A program made the translations under genes and the position numbers. A stretch of DNA of 64,000 bases from Sebastes aleutianus (lineage: Eukaryota; Chordata; Actinopteri; Perciformes; Sebastidae): the NCBI GenBank assembly GCA_916700875.1, contig CAKAKS010000022.1, positions 15,390,065 through 15,454,064 of the forward strand, read 5' to 3'. The notes under the pieces are model-generated. The model made no database searches, was not told the DNA's origin, and was given only the letters and a program-made list of their open reading frames with translations. Positions 11,436-23,410 of this stretch are shown one piece after another (the first letter of the stretch is position 1; each line of letters starts with the position of its first letter).

Positions 11436-11470
11436 TACACACAAACACACACACACACACACACACACAG
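11436..11470 (+). repeat. (CA)n microsatellite, inverted partner of the GT tract
   Basis: A CA run with one AAAC interruption near its 5' end. This mirrors the TTGTGTG interruption at the 3' end of the GT tract at 11238-11282, so the two can base-pair around a loop of about 150 nt. Confidence 0.93.
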
Positions 11471-11759
11471 ATGCTTGCACTTAAACACTTACAAGCATGG
11501 AAACACAATCGTATCCCCGAGGTTCAAGCAGTTCGCGCGTTGCTCGAAACAGTGGCGGAGTAGGCGAGGGATTAATCTGTTACTGCATGTTCTGACGGGA
11601 TTTCCAGATTAGTGCGTTTTAATCCACACGTATGTGATACGGTCAGTTATTAGGGGTCAACTGCTGATGAGCAATTTTGGATTGAAGCTGATAATCATGG
11701 ATGTATTCAGCATTTTCTTTTCGAATGTTCAGTATAATTGCCTGTGACGCAACATTTAA

Positions 11760-12281
11760 AGGGTCACAGTGACACCTGTGGCCGTCAAGTCAACGACAGT
11801 CCAACGTCCTGTTGCTCGCGCTTGTGCTCGGAATTGTGATTGACAGCCAAAACCACAATATCACTATATATTTCACATGCTTGGCAGTAATGTTAGCCTA
11901 CCAAACGAAGGGTCCCTCCATGAATCGAAGGCTGATATGGATCCTGTTTTGCAAGATGGGCTTCACCAGATATAACTTTGTTTTTTTTGTGCTTCTGTAG
12001 AGTTTGTGTTGGAGTCTGAGTTGGTGGTGGAGGCTGTTTGTTTGTTGGCGTTAGCAGACCCCATTTCTAACCCACCTCTAGCTATTGTTGCACACTGTTA
12101 GCCCTGTAGCAGAGCTGTAGAGAGTGAAGGCACTCGTGAGCATGCATGGCGTCACATCCGCTGGATTTTCACGGAAAAAACGGCCCAGGTTTTTCACAAT
12201 AAAAGAATTAAATAATAGAGGAAACCCAGAAAGTCGCGGAAGGTCTCATCTTTTAGGTGTAAAAACTTACATACAGTCCCT
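11760..12281. mobile_element. TTAA-flanked MITE-like element
   Basis: The element is bounded by TTAA at 11756-11759 and 12282-12285. Its ends, AGGGTCACAGTGACACC and AGGGACTGTATGTAAG (reverse complement of the right end), share AGGG and form a short imperfect inverted repeat. TTAA duplication is typical of piggyBac-type elements. No transposase is present. Confidence 0.62.
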
Positions 12282-13201
12282 TTAAAAGGACAACAAGAAT
12301 CTATTTTCTAGGTATCAGACACTCGCTGCTTGTGGGGATTGAAGCATTTGTGGCTTGCTCCTTTGTGGAGGACGGCAGGTGTAGTCAGCTTGGACTCACA
12401 GCAGTTACAATGGATCCAAATGGTGACCCTGAGTCATGGCACTCCACTTTGCCCGGTAACACCAGTGCTTTCTGTTCATTTTAATTTTTTCATTTCAAAA
12501 GTTGTTGAAGGATAAACCCCTTCTTGTTTTCAAAGGGTGTCCTTAGGCACAAAACATAGAAGTTAGCAAACATTTAAGCACATAAATAATAATAATAATG
12601 ATAATAAATTAAACAATTCATACACACATAACACAATGAAAACAATTAACATGATAATAGAATAAAGTTATGTTATTAATTAGTACTTTATAAACTGAAA
12701 ATGAAGGTAAATACAATGAAAAAAAAAAAAAAGTAGATTTAATATGAACAAACAAAGAAGTTTTGAAGTCATGTAAAAATCTAACTTTTTAGTCTCTCAG
12801 CCCAAGCCAAGGTAACCCCCGATGACATCACTATGACATCATCAGGGGGGTTATTTATTAGATTTGAGAGAGCTCCTCCAGAACCACAACTGTTTTCTCC
12901 GGCTGAGTGGTATTCCTCCAGACGTGTAAACTGAGCTTCATGTGTAAAATTGGTGAAGTGCTCCAAGCACCCGGAGTAACGGAGAGTGATTATATGAAGC
13001 TCAAAAGATAGATTTTTTTTTTTTTTTGGCGTGAAGTATATTAACTGTAGAATCATCGACATTCACAGCCCATTTTCTCAAAGCTGTGCTGCCCGGCTCG
13101 GGAAGAATAAAATTCAGACTGATGGAGATTAACGCGCTGCTTGTTCTTCCTCTTTCCTCCCGTGTTCCTCTCCTCTCCTCTCCGGGCTCTCTCCTCCCTC
13201 C

Positions 13202-13204
<3 letters not shown>

Positions 13205-13232
<28 letters not shown>
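13205..13232 (+). repeat. (CT)n microsatellite
   Basis: About 13 uninterrupted CT units in a longer pyrimidine-rich stretch (about 13140-13235). A plausible PTB-binding tract in RNA, without other splice signals nearby. Confidence 0.9.
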
Positions 13233-13737
13233 TCACCCTAACAGCTAGAGCAGTTATTACTACTTAAAGTACTGCACTTGCTGACAGGGAGGTTCGTGGT
13301 TGTGTATGTGTGTGTGTGTGTATGTGCTGTAAAACACTGGTCTGATGGCTCCCGTGGGTATTTCAGAAGCTGCAGTCGCTTCTCTAAAGTTCAAGCAATT
13401 ACATTTTCCGACCGGGTGCCATTTGCCAAACAGTCTCTGGCTGTATGTGTGTGTGATTGTGTATGTGTTTGCTCATATGGGCATCTGTGTTTGTTTATTA
13501 TGTATGTGGCTTTTCTGTTTAAAATAATATGCTGTATCTTATATACGTAAAGATCCTCAGTGAAGTACAGGAAACAGAGCTGCTGAAGGTGTGTAGGTTG
13601 GATAAATATGCAAATATACAGTGACCGAGGTTAAATCGGCTCACTTACACTTTGTGTAGCTTGAAAACTGTAGTTTGTTTCATATTTATTGCAGAGTATT
13701 AGTGGGTGGACTGGAGAGTAAAAATGAATAATACTAC

Positions 13738-14523
13738 TGAGGCTGAAATTAATGATTATTTTTCATTATAAATTAAGCTGTTAATGATTTACATATTCAA
13801 GGTTTATTAATCTAGAAAATGTCCAAAAATAATGAAAAATGCACTGTGAGTTCTTCAAGTAAGTGACAGTCTAAAGGCTACATCCACACTAATACGTTTT
13901 CGTTTTAAAACGGCGTTCAGACGACAGTTTAGGGCTGTTTCCGAATTAATCTCTGTCCATACTACCACGCCTGAAAACACGTATCACATGACCATTCACG
14001 TACACTTGGCATGCCGGTGTAAACAGTAAGCAGCGCGGTTGGTTGGTCAGGTTGCAGTAAATCCGAAATGGCGAAATGCAAAATTTAACTGCACAACAGC
14101 TGCTAGACAACAAGGTCAGCGACGCTTGTAACTCATTATCCATGTTGATATTAACCACTGGTGGTCGAGGTTGTTTTTCTTATAGAGAAGGGTCACGTGA
14201 CGGGGCGTGACGAATCAGGAAAGGACACGTCGTGACTGATAAGACCCGATCAAGAAGCGAACGTGGGTGTCTAAGTCATCGTTTTCAAAGGTCTCCGTTT
14301 CTGTCCGTACAGACTGAAAAGCAACCCTGGTGTGTAAAGGCTTTTAAACCCCAAAAATATTCAAATTACAATCATATAAAACAAAGACAAGATGACAAAT
14401 CTCATATTTGAAAAGCAGGAACCAGCCAATGTTTGTCATATCTGATTTAACATTGAGAATGAATCAATTCTATCAACTCTATCAATCAATAATCCATTAT
14501 TTTACCGACAGAACTAGATATGA
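13738..14523. mobile_element. hAT-like element split by a nested insertion
   Basis: The left part (13738-13870) begins GAGGCTGAAATTAATGATT and runs through GAAAATGTCCAAAAATA. The right part (about 14343-14523) reads AAATATTCAAATTACAATC, then AAAAGCAGGAACCAGCCAATG. Both are decayed segments of the teleost element whose better-kept relative is at 62117-62459. A 7/8 direct repeat AATACTAC / CATACTAC flanks the whole (13730-13737, 14524-14531), though the right end is badly eroded. The middle is a separate element. Confidence 0.6.
13872..14342. mobile_element. Nested TIR-like element (CTACATCCACACTAATACG type)
   Basis: It starts CTACATCCACACTAATACG and has GTTTTAAAACGGCGTTCAG near the left end and GTTTTCAAAGGTCTCCGTTT near the right. 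A direct 8-bp repeat TAAAGGCT occurs at both edges (13872-13879 and 14335-14342). It interrupts the surrounding hAT-like element, so it is the younger of the two. The 70-aa minus frame inside is not recognised. Confidence 0.58.
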
Positions 14524-14531
14524 CATACTAC

Positions 14532-15150
14532 TAAAAGTCATTTCAGGGTTATAAGATCAAGCTGTGTTACTGGCCAGATCAGTGGATCTAAAACAGTGGA
14601 TTCAGCTGTAAAGTGAGGTTTTAAGTGCAGTAATGCAGCACTGGGTCAGTGTACTTTGGGTAGGCAGAGTGATGTGTTTGGCATGCTGCAGTAGATGTGT
14701 ACATGACTGGAATGTGTCTGAGCAGCAGGTTTCGTGTCGGCCTGGTGTAGCATTACAGACTAGGATTGCACCAATATGTGCTGTTAAAGGCCAACGCGGA
14801 TAACTTTGGGATTGAAGACGCCAATGAGCAATGTTTTAGTTTTATGTGTTTGCCAAAGATATCTCAGAAAAGTAAACACAGTCTGAGATGGAAGGTTATT
14901 CTGGTCAGGTTGCAGCGTGAAAGCGTATGCATGTAACACTGCAACTTAAGATGGTGATGGCGAAGCATATTTTTGCGTACTGTACTTTCATGAAATCGGA
15001 TTTAATTGTCATATGAGAAGTGTTTCAGTTGTAATTGAAACCCATTGTGAATCCCCATACACATGAACGTTGTGTTTCGTGCTGCGAGAAGACGCTGAAT
15101 AAGAAAGTCTTAATTTTAGAAAGTGAAGATTAAAAACTGGTAGTAAAGTC
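14532..15150. other. Intron stretch with no recognised feature
   Basis: No repeat end, SINE box or coding similarity was recognised. Composition is AT-rich and unremarkable. Confidence 0.5.
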
Positions 15151-15154
15151 AGTC

Positions 15155-15420
15155 TCTTTAAAACTGCACTAACAATATTTCTATATATTTGTTTTGGTTC
15201 ACACTCACTACTTTCATCAACCCTGTTTCTAGATGCAATGGGCAGCAGTTTTTAGTGAAAAGGCTGTGATACCCCCACTGTACACAACAGCAAACAAAAA
15301 GCAGACGGACACAATTAGTGCAGCTAAAGAGAGATATTTCCCTGGTGGAGACCAAAAACAGAGCTAAAAGAGAGAGAATATTGCACTCACACTGGTACAG
15401 AAATATGACAAATTAAACAA
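15155..15420. repeat. Probable dispersed repeat starting TTTAAAACTGCACTAAC
   Basis: A TTTAAAACTGCACTAACAAT start followed by TTTTGGTTCACACTCACTAC and AGAGCTAAAAGAGAGAGAATAT resembles a teleost dispersed repeat. A related start (AAGCTGCACTAATCCATC) is seen near 46390. Boundaries and class are uncertain. Confidence 0.4.
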
Positions 15421-15659
15421 ATTAGGAGGCCAAAAAATCAGTAGGTATAAGTACATTAAAAAAATGAAAAAAAAATAGCTAAACTATACAGATTGTTTGC
15501 TTTGGAAATATGAATCAAATTTTCACCCGTCAAAATAAATTCCCTGAAAGTGAAAATAACAAACCAGACTAAAAACGGTAGATTTTAACGTATTGTTTCA
15601 GTTTCATTCCGACAACATAAAGTTAACATTAAACAACATGAACGATGTGGAGATAAAAT

Positions 15660-15780
15660 CCTAGTCTGTTGAGCTAGCCGCTACTTTAGCTTTGAAGTTG
15701 TTGGAAGAAGTGCTAGGAAGAGGTAGGCTAGCAGTTTCCCCCAGCTTCCAGTCTTTGTGCTAAGCTAAGCTAATCACATC
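15660..15780. repeat. Dispersed repeat with CCAGTCTTTGTGCTAAGC module
   Basis: GTTTCCCCCAGCTTCCAG, TCTTTGTGCTAAGCTAAGC and TAATC recur near 47565-47610 in the same orientation. This points to an interspersed repeat; I recall the module as common in percomorph genomes. Confidence 0.55.
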
Positions 15781-16460
15781 CTGTCCATTCACATATTTTT
15801 ATGCGCATTTTGAAGTATGGCATTAGAAAAGCTGAATGAAAACATGGTTCCCTTATAACATTGAGTTTAAATCTGAAATATTTTGCTTTTCGCTTCTAGA
15901 CCAAATCCTCCGCCATCGTCTTGTCTGTCAACTCATTCCATGTGTGTGTGAAATCTGACTCCTGCTGCTCTGAGCTGAGACTCCGTACGGAGCGGACACT
16001 TTCACTTTCAGTTTGTAGCGTCCATCGTCCGACTATCTATTGATAACACGGCGCTGATACGCGAAAATGAACTAAATGGGTTTTATAACTATTAAAAAGC
16101 AAACCAGCGGTGGGCAAGTAATGTGATCGGTGTGTGCCCGACCACCGTGTAAAACCGGCAACACCGACTACCGCGGCAAGCAGTGTATTACATCATTACC
16201 CCTGCATCATGATACGTATCGTATCACCAGATTCTTGCCAATGCACAGCCCTTCTGTCCTGCACACACACAGGGATGAAATTGTTATAGATTTGTTTGTT
16301 TGTCTGACAGATGTCGTTTCTGTTTCTTAAAGGAGGCGACAGAAGAGTAACTTTTGCTAGTTAGCACCCAGAGTTTGCAGGGATGGTCTGCTTGAGCTGA
16401 CTAGTGGTTGTTTTGGGAGATACAGAGCTGGATCTGCAGCGGCTGTTAAGTTTGAGAGAT

Positions 16461-16504
16461 GGTGTGTGTGGTGTGTGTGTGTGGGGTGTGTGTGTGTGGT
16501 GTGT
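16461..16504 (+). repeat. GT-rich microsatellite
   Basis: GT units broken by GG dinucleotides. GU-rich in the celf2 sense transcript. Confidence 0.9.
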
Positions 16505-16814
16505 CAGCTAGCAGAATGGGCTGCCATAGGCCTGACAGGATGACAGCTGTCACCAAGGAAATAGAGAGAGGAGGAGGAGAGAGGAGAGACACCGCCTCAA
16601 GGGAACACACACACTCACTCACTCTCTCTCAGTCAAGGCCTGGGAGTCCTGTGTGTATTCTAGCATGTTTGTGTGTGTGCAGCTATGTTTGTTTGTGAGC
16701 TGCAGTATAATTGGTTTGTGTTTCAGTAATGTACACACTTATCTTCACATCAGCAATTACAGTAAACGTGTATTGAGAAGGAACAAAGGGACAGTGTTGG
16801 TATGTGTTTACAAG

Positions 16815-16839
16815 GTGTGTGTGTGTGTGTGTGTGTGTG
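16815..16839 (+). repeat. (GT)n microsatellite
   Basis: About 12 uninterrupted GT units. A further GT run lies at 17171-17200. Confidence 0.92.
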
Positions 16840-17959
16840 CACATGCTTCCCCTGTGTACATGTTTGTATTGAGTTTGGTCTGCTTCATTAGTTTATATTG
16901 TAAAATCGATGTTGCCCATTGTGGTTCGAGCTGCTTCTGTTCTACTCGGCGTTTGTGTGTGTGTGTGTTCAGTAATGGTGACCCTGGGGAGAGAGAGTCT
17001 GACACGGAGGGAGGAGCCCCCTAAGTGACCTGGAAAGCAGACCCATCCATCAACTCTTTCTCCTCTCAATCCTTTCGTTCCCCCTCTGTTGTCTTTTTTC
17101 TCTCTCCTTCTCCTCTATAGGGCTATTACAGCAATCACTGCTTTTAAAGCTGCAGCGAGGACCTCTCTGAGTGTGTGTGTATGTGTGTGTGTGTGTTTGT
17201 GAGCATTTCTGGGATGCTTCTTCTTCTTCGCCCCTCTCCGGAGCAGCGTGAGGTTATGTGTATTTAACCCGGGCTAGCTGGCCCCGCTAAGCTTAATGGT
17301 CTCAGTAAGATGGAGAGGCGAGTGGAACAGGGGAGGGCAGGAGACTAAAGAGCGAAGACAGGGATGAGTGGATGCAAACGCAGAGGGATGTGGAGTCCAG
17401 ACGGGCAAAAGGAGGCAGATTTAGTGTGGAGTAAACTCTCCTGAGTTTAGTTACTCTGCTTTTTATTTGTTCCTTTTTCTGGCCTGAATACATTTTTTTA
17501 TGCTCCGAAATGCCAATTTTGAGATGCTGCTTTTTCTCTCCAGGTACAGATTCTGACACCTTAACATAATGCGTTTTAACGAGTCCCTGATCTAATAGCA
17601 GTGCCTGTGTTTTTCTTTCAGTTTAAAATATAAAATGTATCACTGTGTGACTGGGATTAAATGTGTAAGGTAACATGAGGTCGTAACACACCACACTAGT
17701 AGGAAGTCTGATCCACTTCTAGCCAAAGTGATGGGTGTGGTCAGATGTGTGCTCACCTACAATGACGTGCAACAGTGATGTCACGGTGGAGTACACTTCT
17801 ACATCACTGTACAGGCTGTTCTCATAAACTGTTCGTAGCTATACCTATGAAAAGTAATGCACTGTAATTTGTATATATCCCACAAAATCAATGCATATTT
17901 AATCCACGTAGTCGTGAACCAGGAAGTATAAAGCGCGACAAACGCCGTGTAGGGAGGAG

Positions 17960-18225
17960 GTCGGGGTGGTTGGGTGGGTCAAAAACCATTAGACTTTTGC
18001 CCAGGAGTCCACTGTTCATGTCCCGTGTGAAACCAGAAGTCAACGTTGATTTATTTGTCACGTAACTTCCGTAAATTACACCACTTCCGAAGTAATTTGA
18101 ATCCAAACCAAGACTGTAGTGGAAATTGACACGTGCATCATGTGTCGCCGGACATTCATAGGAAAATATCGTAGGAATAACTTTTCATAAGATATCATAC
18201 GAACCGTTGAATGAGGATACTTTGC
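17960..18225. repeat. Dispersed family copy (GTGTGAAAC / CTAAACCTAA family)
   Basis: GGTGGGTCAAAAACCATTAG, CCCAGGAGTCCACTGTTC, GTCCCGTGTGAAACCAGAAG and CACCACTTCCGAAGTAATTT appear here and, in the same order, at about 23100-23240. The 3' part, GGACATTCATAGGAAAATATCG and GATATCATACGAACC, recurs diverged at 23330-23400 and 61715-61790. The CTAAACCTAA core is replaced or lost in this copy. Confidence 0.65.
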
Positions 18226-18359
18226 ATTGCAGGAAGGTTAGAAAAGGCCAGTAAAAGGCCTGCTGAGGACAACATGCTTGAATCTGAAGCCCCGCCCGCC
18301 GCTGCCTCACAGAGCGCTTGTTTATACAAAGTCTATTCATATTAAACGTAGTCCAAATT

Positions 18360-18490
18360 GCACCAACTTCAAAACTGCACATCCTTGGGTCCCCAACGAT
18401 TCACTCACCAAGCGTGAAGTAGTTTGGATGGACTGTTCTCAAGATATGTGACGGACACACACATACAGAAATGTCTTTCTTTATATATCA
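18360..18490. repeat. Dispersed repeat copy (CACATCCTTGGGTC family)
   Basis: Second copy of the repeat at 10300-10470, with the same module order. It ends in GACGGACACACACATACAG followed by TTTCTTTATATA. Confidence 0.5.
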
Positions 18491-20216
18491 CGTTGAAGCA
18501 GCTGCGACCATTGGTAGCGTTTTTCGCTCCATAAATGACTTAAAAAGGTTCATTAATTTCCAAAATTGTAGATTTATTTTCTGCCAATTCTAATTGCGTC
18601 AGCGCTGATTAAAAAGGAAAACCTTAAAGAACGAATGCACAGAACGTTTGTTATATCCGGCTCTGTACTCCGAGTCAATATGTGTATTTGAACAAGTTTC
18701 TCCATAAACAAACCACCAGAGAGGCGGAGTGTGTCGAGATGATTTTATCTGGAGACAAATCCTGGAGCTGCTCTGTCGACAGTGAATAATGGAACGGCTC
18801 CCAGGACACTGTGACAGCAGCCGGGCTGATTTTCACCGGGATATGAGCACATTTTCTCACTCACAGCTGGAAGTCATACATTCAAATAAAACTCATTTGG
18901 CTGGGATACCTGAAGCGAAAAATCGTTGAGCTCAGGTATTCAGTCACTAATTTAATATCAGTGGAATGGCCTCCAAAAAAGTGTCACATCACATATCACA
19001 TTAATTCAAATCTTGACGCTCGGATTTACAGCTTAGGGGAGGGAGTTGACTGCGATTGTAGATATTGAATTTACCGTCCAAAATCACTGCAATCACCACT
19101 GGACCGGTGCGTTCATGTGAAGTGAATGTTCATACTTGACCTCTGACCACGTTTACATGCTGTAACCACTCACATCTAGCAGCTCTAACACAAAGAAATG
19201 AAGCATTGTAGATCAGCAACGTACATATTTGTTACTGATTATTATCATGTTTTGCTGCCCGTGACAAATGTGAGTTTGTTTTGTGGAATAATGAATGTGT
19301 GCAACCTCCAGCCTTCTTCAAATAGGATAAAGTAGCGAGAAAAGAGGAAGCGTAAATCATGGATTCTGCTGCTGTGCTTCGGAGCAGGGGGTCGGATCTT
19401 CTTTTTGAGCTGCTCAAATCATAGAAATTGACGGTATTCGAAGCCCTTTCATTATTGTCCACCTCTAATATGATGACATATATACTGCTAGTTGACTCTA
19501 ATCTCATTTTTGATCAGATTTCCTCAAAGAGATGTTACTAATAAAGCCCACATCTGTCCAGCTCTATTGAGGTGATGTCAAATAATGTGAGCAGCATCTC
19601 GCCGGGAAGGTACCAATCAAAATCAGGATCACGTATCATTCACCCCGGCGTGTTGCATCTTGCGAGGAGGCGGATGTGAGAGCGATCCGCGGAGATGTAG
19701 GGGTTAAAAAGAGATGATTAATCAGGGGGTAGCAGTGTGTTGGTGTGTGTGTGTGTGCACGTGTATCTGTGTGAGCGGGGGTGAATGGGGGTCTGGCATC
19801 CAAGCGGGGAGGTAATGAGTGGAGCCACAGTGTGTGTGGACCTCTAGCCTCTGCAGTGGAGAGGAGGGGGGGGCATGAGTGGAATACAGAGAGACCCTGT
19901 TCCTCCCGCTGATGGCTCTGTTGGTTATGGATGAAACAGCCCCAGCCTCTTTTAGCGGCAGCCCAGCAATGCACTGTGGGAAGCTGGGTTTATTTCTATA
20001 GCCTGGATTTGATTTGTGTCACCACGAATTAGAGTTTCTCTACCCTTAAAAGGTGAAAGAATTTGTTGTTTGTTTGTCTATAATACTGAAATACTTTCAT
20101 TTCATTAAAAAATAAACATGAAATCACACCTAATGGAAAGATTGAATGTAGGTTATAGCAGGTGCATATCTCTGACATTCCATCTCGATCACTAATTTCT
20201 TAGCAAAAATGTTTAA

Positions 20217-20634
20217 AGGGCACATATCAACCTCATTTCCAGGTTCATATTTGTATTTTGGCTTTCTACTAGAACATGTTTACATGCTTTAATGTTCAAA
20301 AAACACATAATTTTTCTCATACCGTCTGTCTGAATATACCTGAGTTCACCCTCTGTCTGAAACGCTCCGTTTTAGCACCTGTCTCTTTAAGACCCGCCCT
20401 CCTGAAAAAGCTCTGCTCTGATTGGCTTGCGGTGATATTATCTAATGAGGCTGCATGTGACATAGGAAGGGGAGCTTAATCTTGTTGAATCACATGTTTT
20501 CTGATCTAGATAGCCCACAAAAAACTGACTGGGTCGTATTATTTCACCGTTTGCGGTTTTGGTAGACACTCCAGATACCCAAATGTATGTGCACAAGCAC
20601 TGAAAAGGTGAGTTTTTCATGATATATGTCACCT
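20217..20634. mobile_element. TTAA-flanked MITE-like element (CTTTCTACTAGAACATG family)
   Basis: TTAA at 20213-20216 and 20635-20638 bounds the copy. Its ends are AGGGCACATATCA and AGGTGACATATATCATG (reverse complement of the right end). The interior TTCTACTAGAACATGTT, CTTTAATGTTCAAAAAAC and TTTTTCTCATACCG recur in a partial copy at 50054-50190. The TTAA duplication suggests piggyBac-type mobilisation. No transposase frame. Confidence 0.68.
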
Positions 20635-20794
20635 TTAATTCTGACATTGGTCATTCAAGCTGGCTGTAGCTTAGCATATCTTAGCATCTTAGCATATCAA
20701 AGCATATAAGAATACACATACACATAATTTGTCATGTATTCAAGGAAATTCTGCCACCAAATATCGCAGGGTATGAATGACTGTAAGGAATTTT

Positions 20795-20990
20795 AGTTTA
20801 CGTACTTATTTTAAATCAAACCATGATGTTTTTTCCTCAACTCAATCATGACATGCGAAAAGCCGTTTCACAACGTTAAGCTTGTGGCGTATAAATGACA
20901 CACGAAAAGTCTAAAATATGTTATCATGACACACGGAAATGCCGTGCTATGTATACGCCTACCTATGAGGTTGGCTCGGACAAAATGTTA
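20795..20990. repeat. Dispersed family copy (CTAAACCTAA family, decayed)
   Basis: GTTTACGTACTTATTTTAAA followed by CCATGATGTTTTTTCC matches the segment ahead of the CTAAACCTAA core at 51830-51885. The core itself has decayed to CTCAACTCAATC. Confidence 0.55.
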
Positions 20991-20999
20991 GCACTTGAA

Positions 21000-22655
21000 A
21001 TATTAAAATTACATGAAGCTACATGAATAGATTGACCTGCAATTGATATTCTGAATCTGTCAAGACTTCTATAGTCCTCACTTGATTATGTAGACTTTCT
21101 GTAGACTTCAGTAATGCCATAAGCTGTTTTGTGTAGTGAAAGTACTTATTAAATGACCTTGATTTAGAATGTGGACGACAGACTGTAGACTAAGACTACA
21201 TTTACAGCATAACTTCAACATTACAAAGCTCCTGAAACCAAAAGCAGAAGTGTTTTTTAGCTGTTAGAGCTAGCATTATTGGTGTAAAATATCAGAAATG
21301 TTGGCTGCTCTTTTGCCTCTTTTAAAGAATGCTGATGTGTATGTTTTATTTGCCTATATCATGTCTTTCTAGCCACATTTAGTTCTTCTTCTGATAGATG
21401 GTATTTGTGAAGTTGTGAGACAGGTTAGCTTGGAATATTAGCCAGAAGATGCTCTTACCGTTCATGAGCCTATTCGCCTTCACCGTGACATGTGAAATTG
21501 TTGGTATCACTGAATTCCAGCAGCCTAGCTAATCAAGGACACCTATATCAGCCTAGAAAAAACTGTGATTTGTGTATTTTTACCTTTTTTTTCAATCAAT
21601 ATATTCTGTAATCAGCCCATAGAGTCAGTGCGCTTGGAAATTACATGTGATTGCGGTGAAACCTTTCTGAATAGGCCAATCAAACTGCCACTATTTCTTC
21701 CCAGGTTGTTCAACAACCTGCTAATGTATAGATCAATAGGGAGAGTCACTCAGTGAGTGTGCTTTGTGGAATAAGTAGCTGCGAACGGCTCGTATATCTG
21801 CAGGATAATTACACAGAGCGGTGGGTTTATGTAAGGAGGACATGCAACGGCTGTGGATCAAATGTGGAAAAAAATACAAAGGCAGGGTACGATGACAGAC
21901 AAGATAATTTAAGAGTAAGGTTAGAGGAAGCGTTGCTAAGGGAAGATGCCATCCATCCCACCCCTCTTATCATGAGTCAGGGCTTTTTTAGGGAAGCTGG
22001 AGAACAGGTCACCCCAGGTGATTGCTCGCAATTCACGGGCGGCGAAGGTCACGCAGGAAAGTTTGAGTTCACGCAAGCGGGAGCACCCAAGGGATCCGTG
22101 CGAGGAGAGAACGCGGCGTTATTAACTCCCCCTGCCTGTTCCGATCTTGTTCCCACTTGACATTAGCGGGAGAAAATGACATGCTTTTAGCAGTGGCTGC
22201 TCATATAAGAGGGTTACCTCTGTCATTTAGAGGCGAGTGCTGGTGGGAGCTGACAGGAGCCCCCGTTCTCAAGAATAACCTGGTTTAGAAGATGGAAGGG
22301 AAGGAGAGAGAGAGATGGTGGGAGGGAAGGAGGAAGAGAGGATGAGGCGCTGCTTTTGCTGTCTTCCTACAAAAGAGGAGGGATATGCCACAGACGTTGA
22401 GCATTTTAAAAAGAGCAGACTTTCTTTTCTTTCCTATCCATGGATATCACACCGAATACTTCAACGTTACCCCGATCTATCCGTCTCGTCAGAACTTCCA
22501 GTGACAAGTTCATTGATTCCTGTAACACCTAAGCTGATGCTAATTGTAACCCTGAAGCTGCAACGTACAGCGTTGTCAACTACAAACGCCAGCCGAAAGG
22601 TAACTGGAAACCATTTGAACTTCACTACCCAGAAATCCTGTAAAGGTGATGTTCC
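21000..22655. other. Intron stretch with no recognised gene
   Basis: The 135-aa and 138-aa frames at 21753-22160 and 22315-22731 were checked for signal peptides, zinc-finger spacing and RRM motifs. None was recognised. No repeat ends were identified. Confidence 0.5.
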
Positions 22656-22658
22656 GGA

Positions 22659-22860
22659 TAGGGCTGTCACGGTGAGGAAATCCCCCACTGCGGTGACAAT
22701 GATTGATGTATTATTGCCTGATTTTTTGTGAATGACTTAATTTATCATGATTTTAGTGCTATAAACTTTATTTTTGGGGTATATTGTTGATTTTTAAATG
22801 ACAAAAATGACGGTTTTAAAACGAATGAAATACTTGTTAATTGTTAAATGCAGAACACAG
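22659..22860 (+). mobile_element. Left end of a hAT-like element (TAGGGCTGTCACGGT type)
   Basis: TAGGGCTGTCACGGTGAGG, CCCCCACTGCGGTGACAATG and TATTATTGCCTGATTTT match a teleost hAT-type element I know by its TAGGGCTGTCACGGTGA end. No matching right end or target duplication was found, so the copy is truncated and its right limit is arbitrary. Confidence 0.55.
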
Positions 22861-23089
22861 AAGGGCAATGAGACACATCATTTTTTACAGCGGCGCTTTG
22901 GTGGCGTCTGGTTGCTATGATACGGAATATCTGCAGAAGTAAAAAAGGGCGGCAGTCATGGATGTATAAAGAGAACTGGATGTTGTAGGCGGGCTCCCGT
23001 TCATTCCTGTTTCTCTTATATTACGAAAATAGTTCACCGAAATGTGTTCCTGAAAACATTTGAGGTCAACGACGGTTACTTTAAACATT

Positions 23090-23410
23090 TTTCAGGTGGT
23101 TGGTGTGGATGGATGGGTCAAAAAATACCTTCGCCCAGGAGACCGGCATTCGTGTCCCGTGTGAAACCGGAAGTTGATTTCTTTGTCACTTACCGTACTT
23201 AAGTTATACCACTTCCGGAGTTATTTTAAACCCAAATCACGCGCTTTTCCTAAAACCTAACTAAGTAGTTTTGTTGCCTAAACCTGAGGAAGATGTTTCC
23301 TGCGAAGACGGAAGTTTATTTTGACTCGTGTTGCTGGATATTCGTGGGAAAACAAACGAAAAAGGAGGTATAACTTTTTCGTAACATATACGAGCTGTTG
23401 TATGAGAAAA
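23090..23410. repeat. Dispersed family copy (most complete CTAAACCTAA-type copy)
   Basis: Modules in order: GGATGGGTCAAAAAATACC, CGCCCAGGAGACCGG, GTCCCGTGTGAAACCGGAAG, CACCACTTCCGGAGTTATTT, CCTAAAACCTAACTAAGTAG with GTTTTGTTGCCTAAACCTG, GACGGAAGTTTATTTTGAC, then GTTGCTGGATATTCGTGGG and AACTTTTTCGTAAC. This copy links modules seen separately at 17.9-18.2, 26.5, 44.0-44.3, 51.8 and 61.7 kb, so they belong to one family. Confidence 0.68.
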
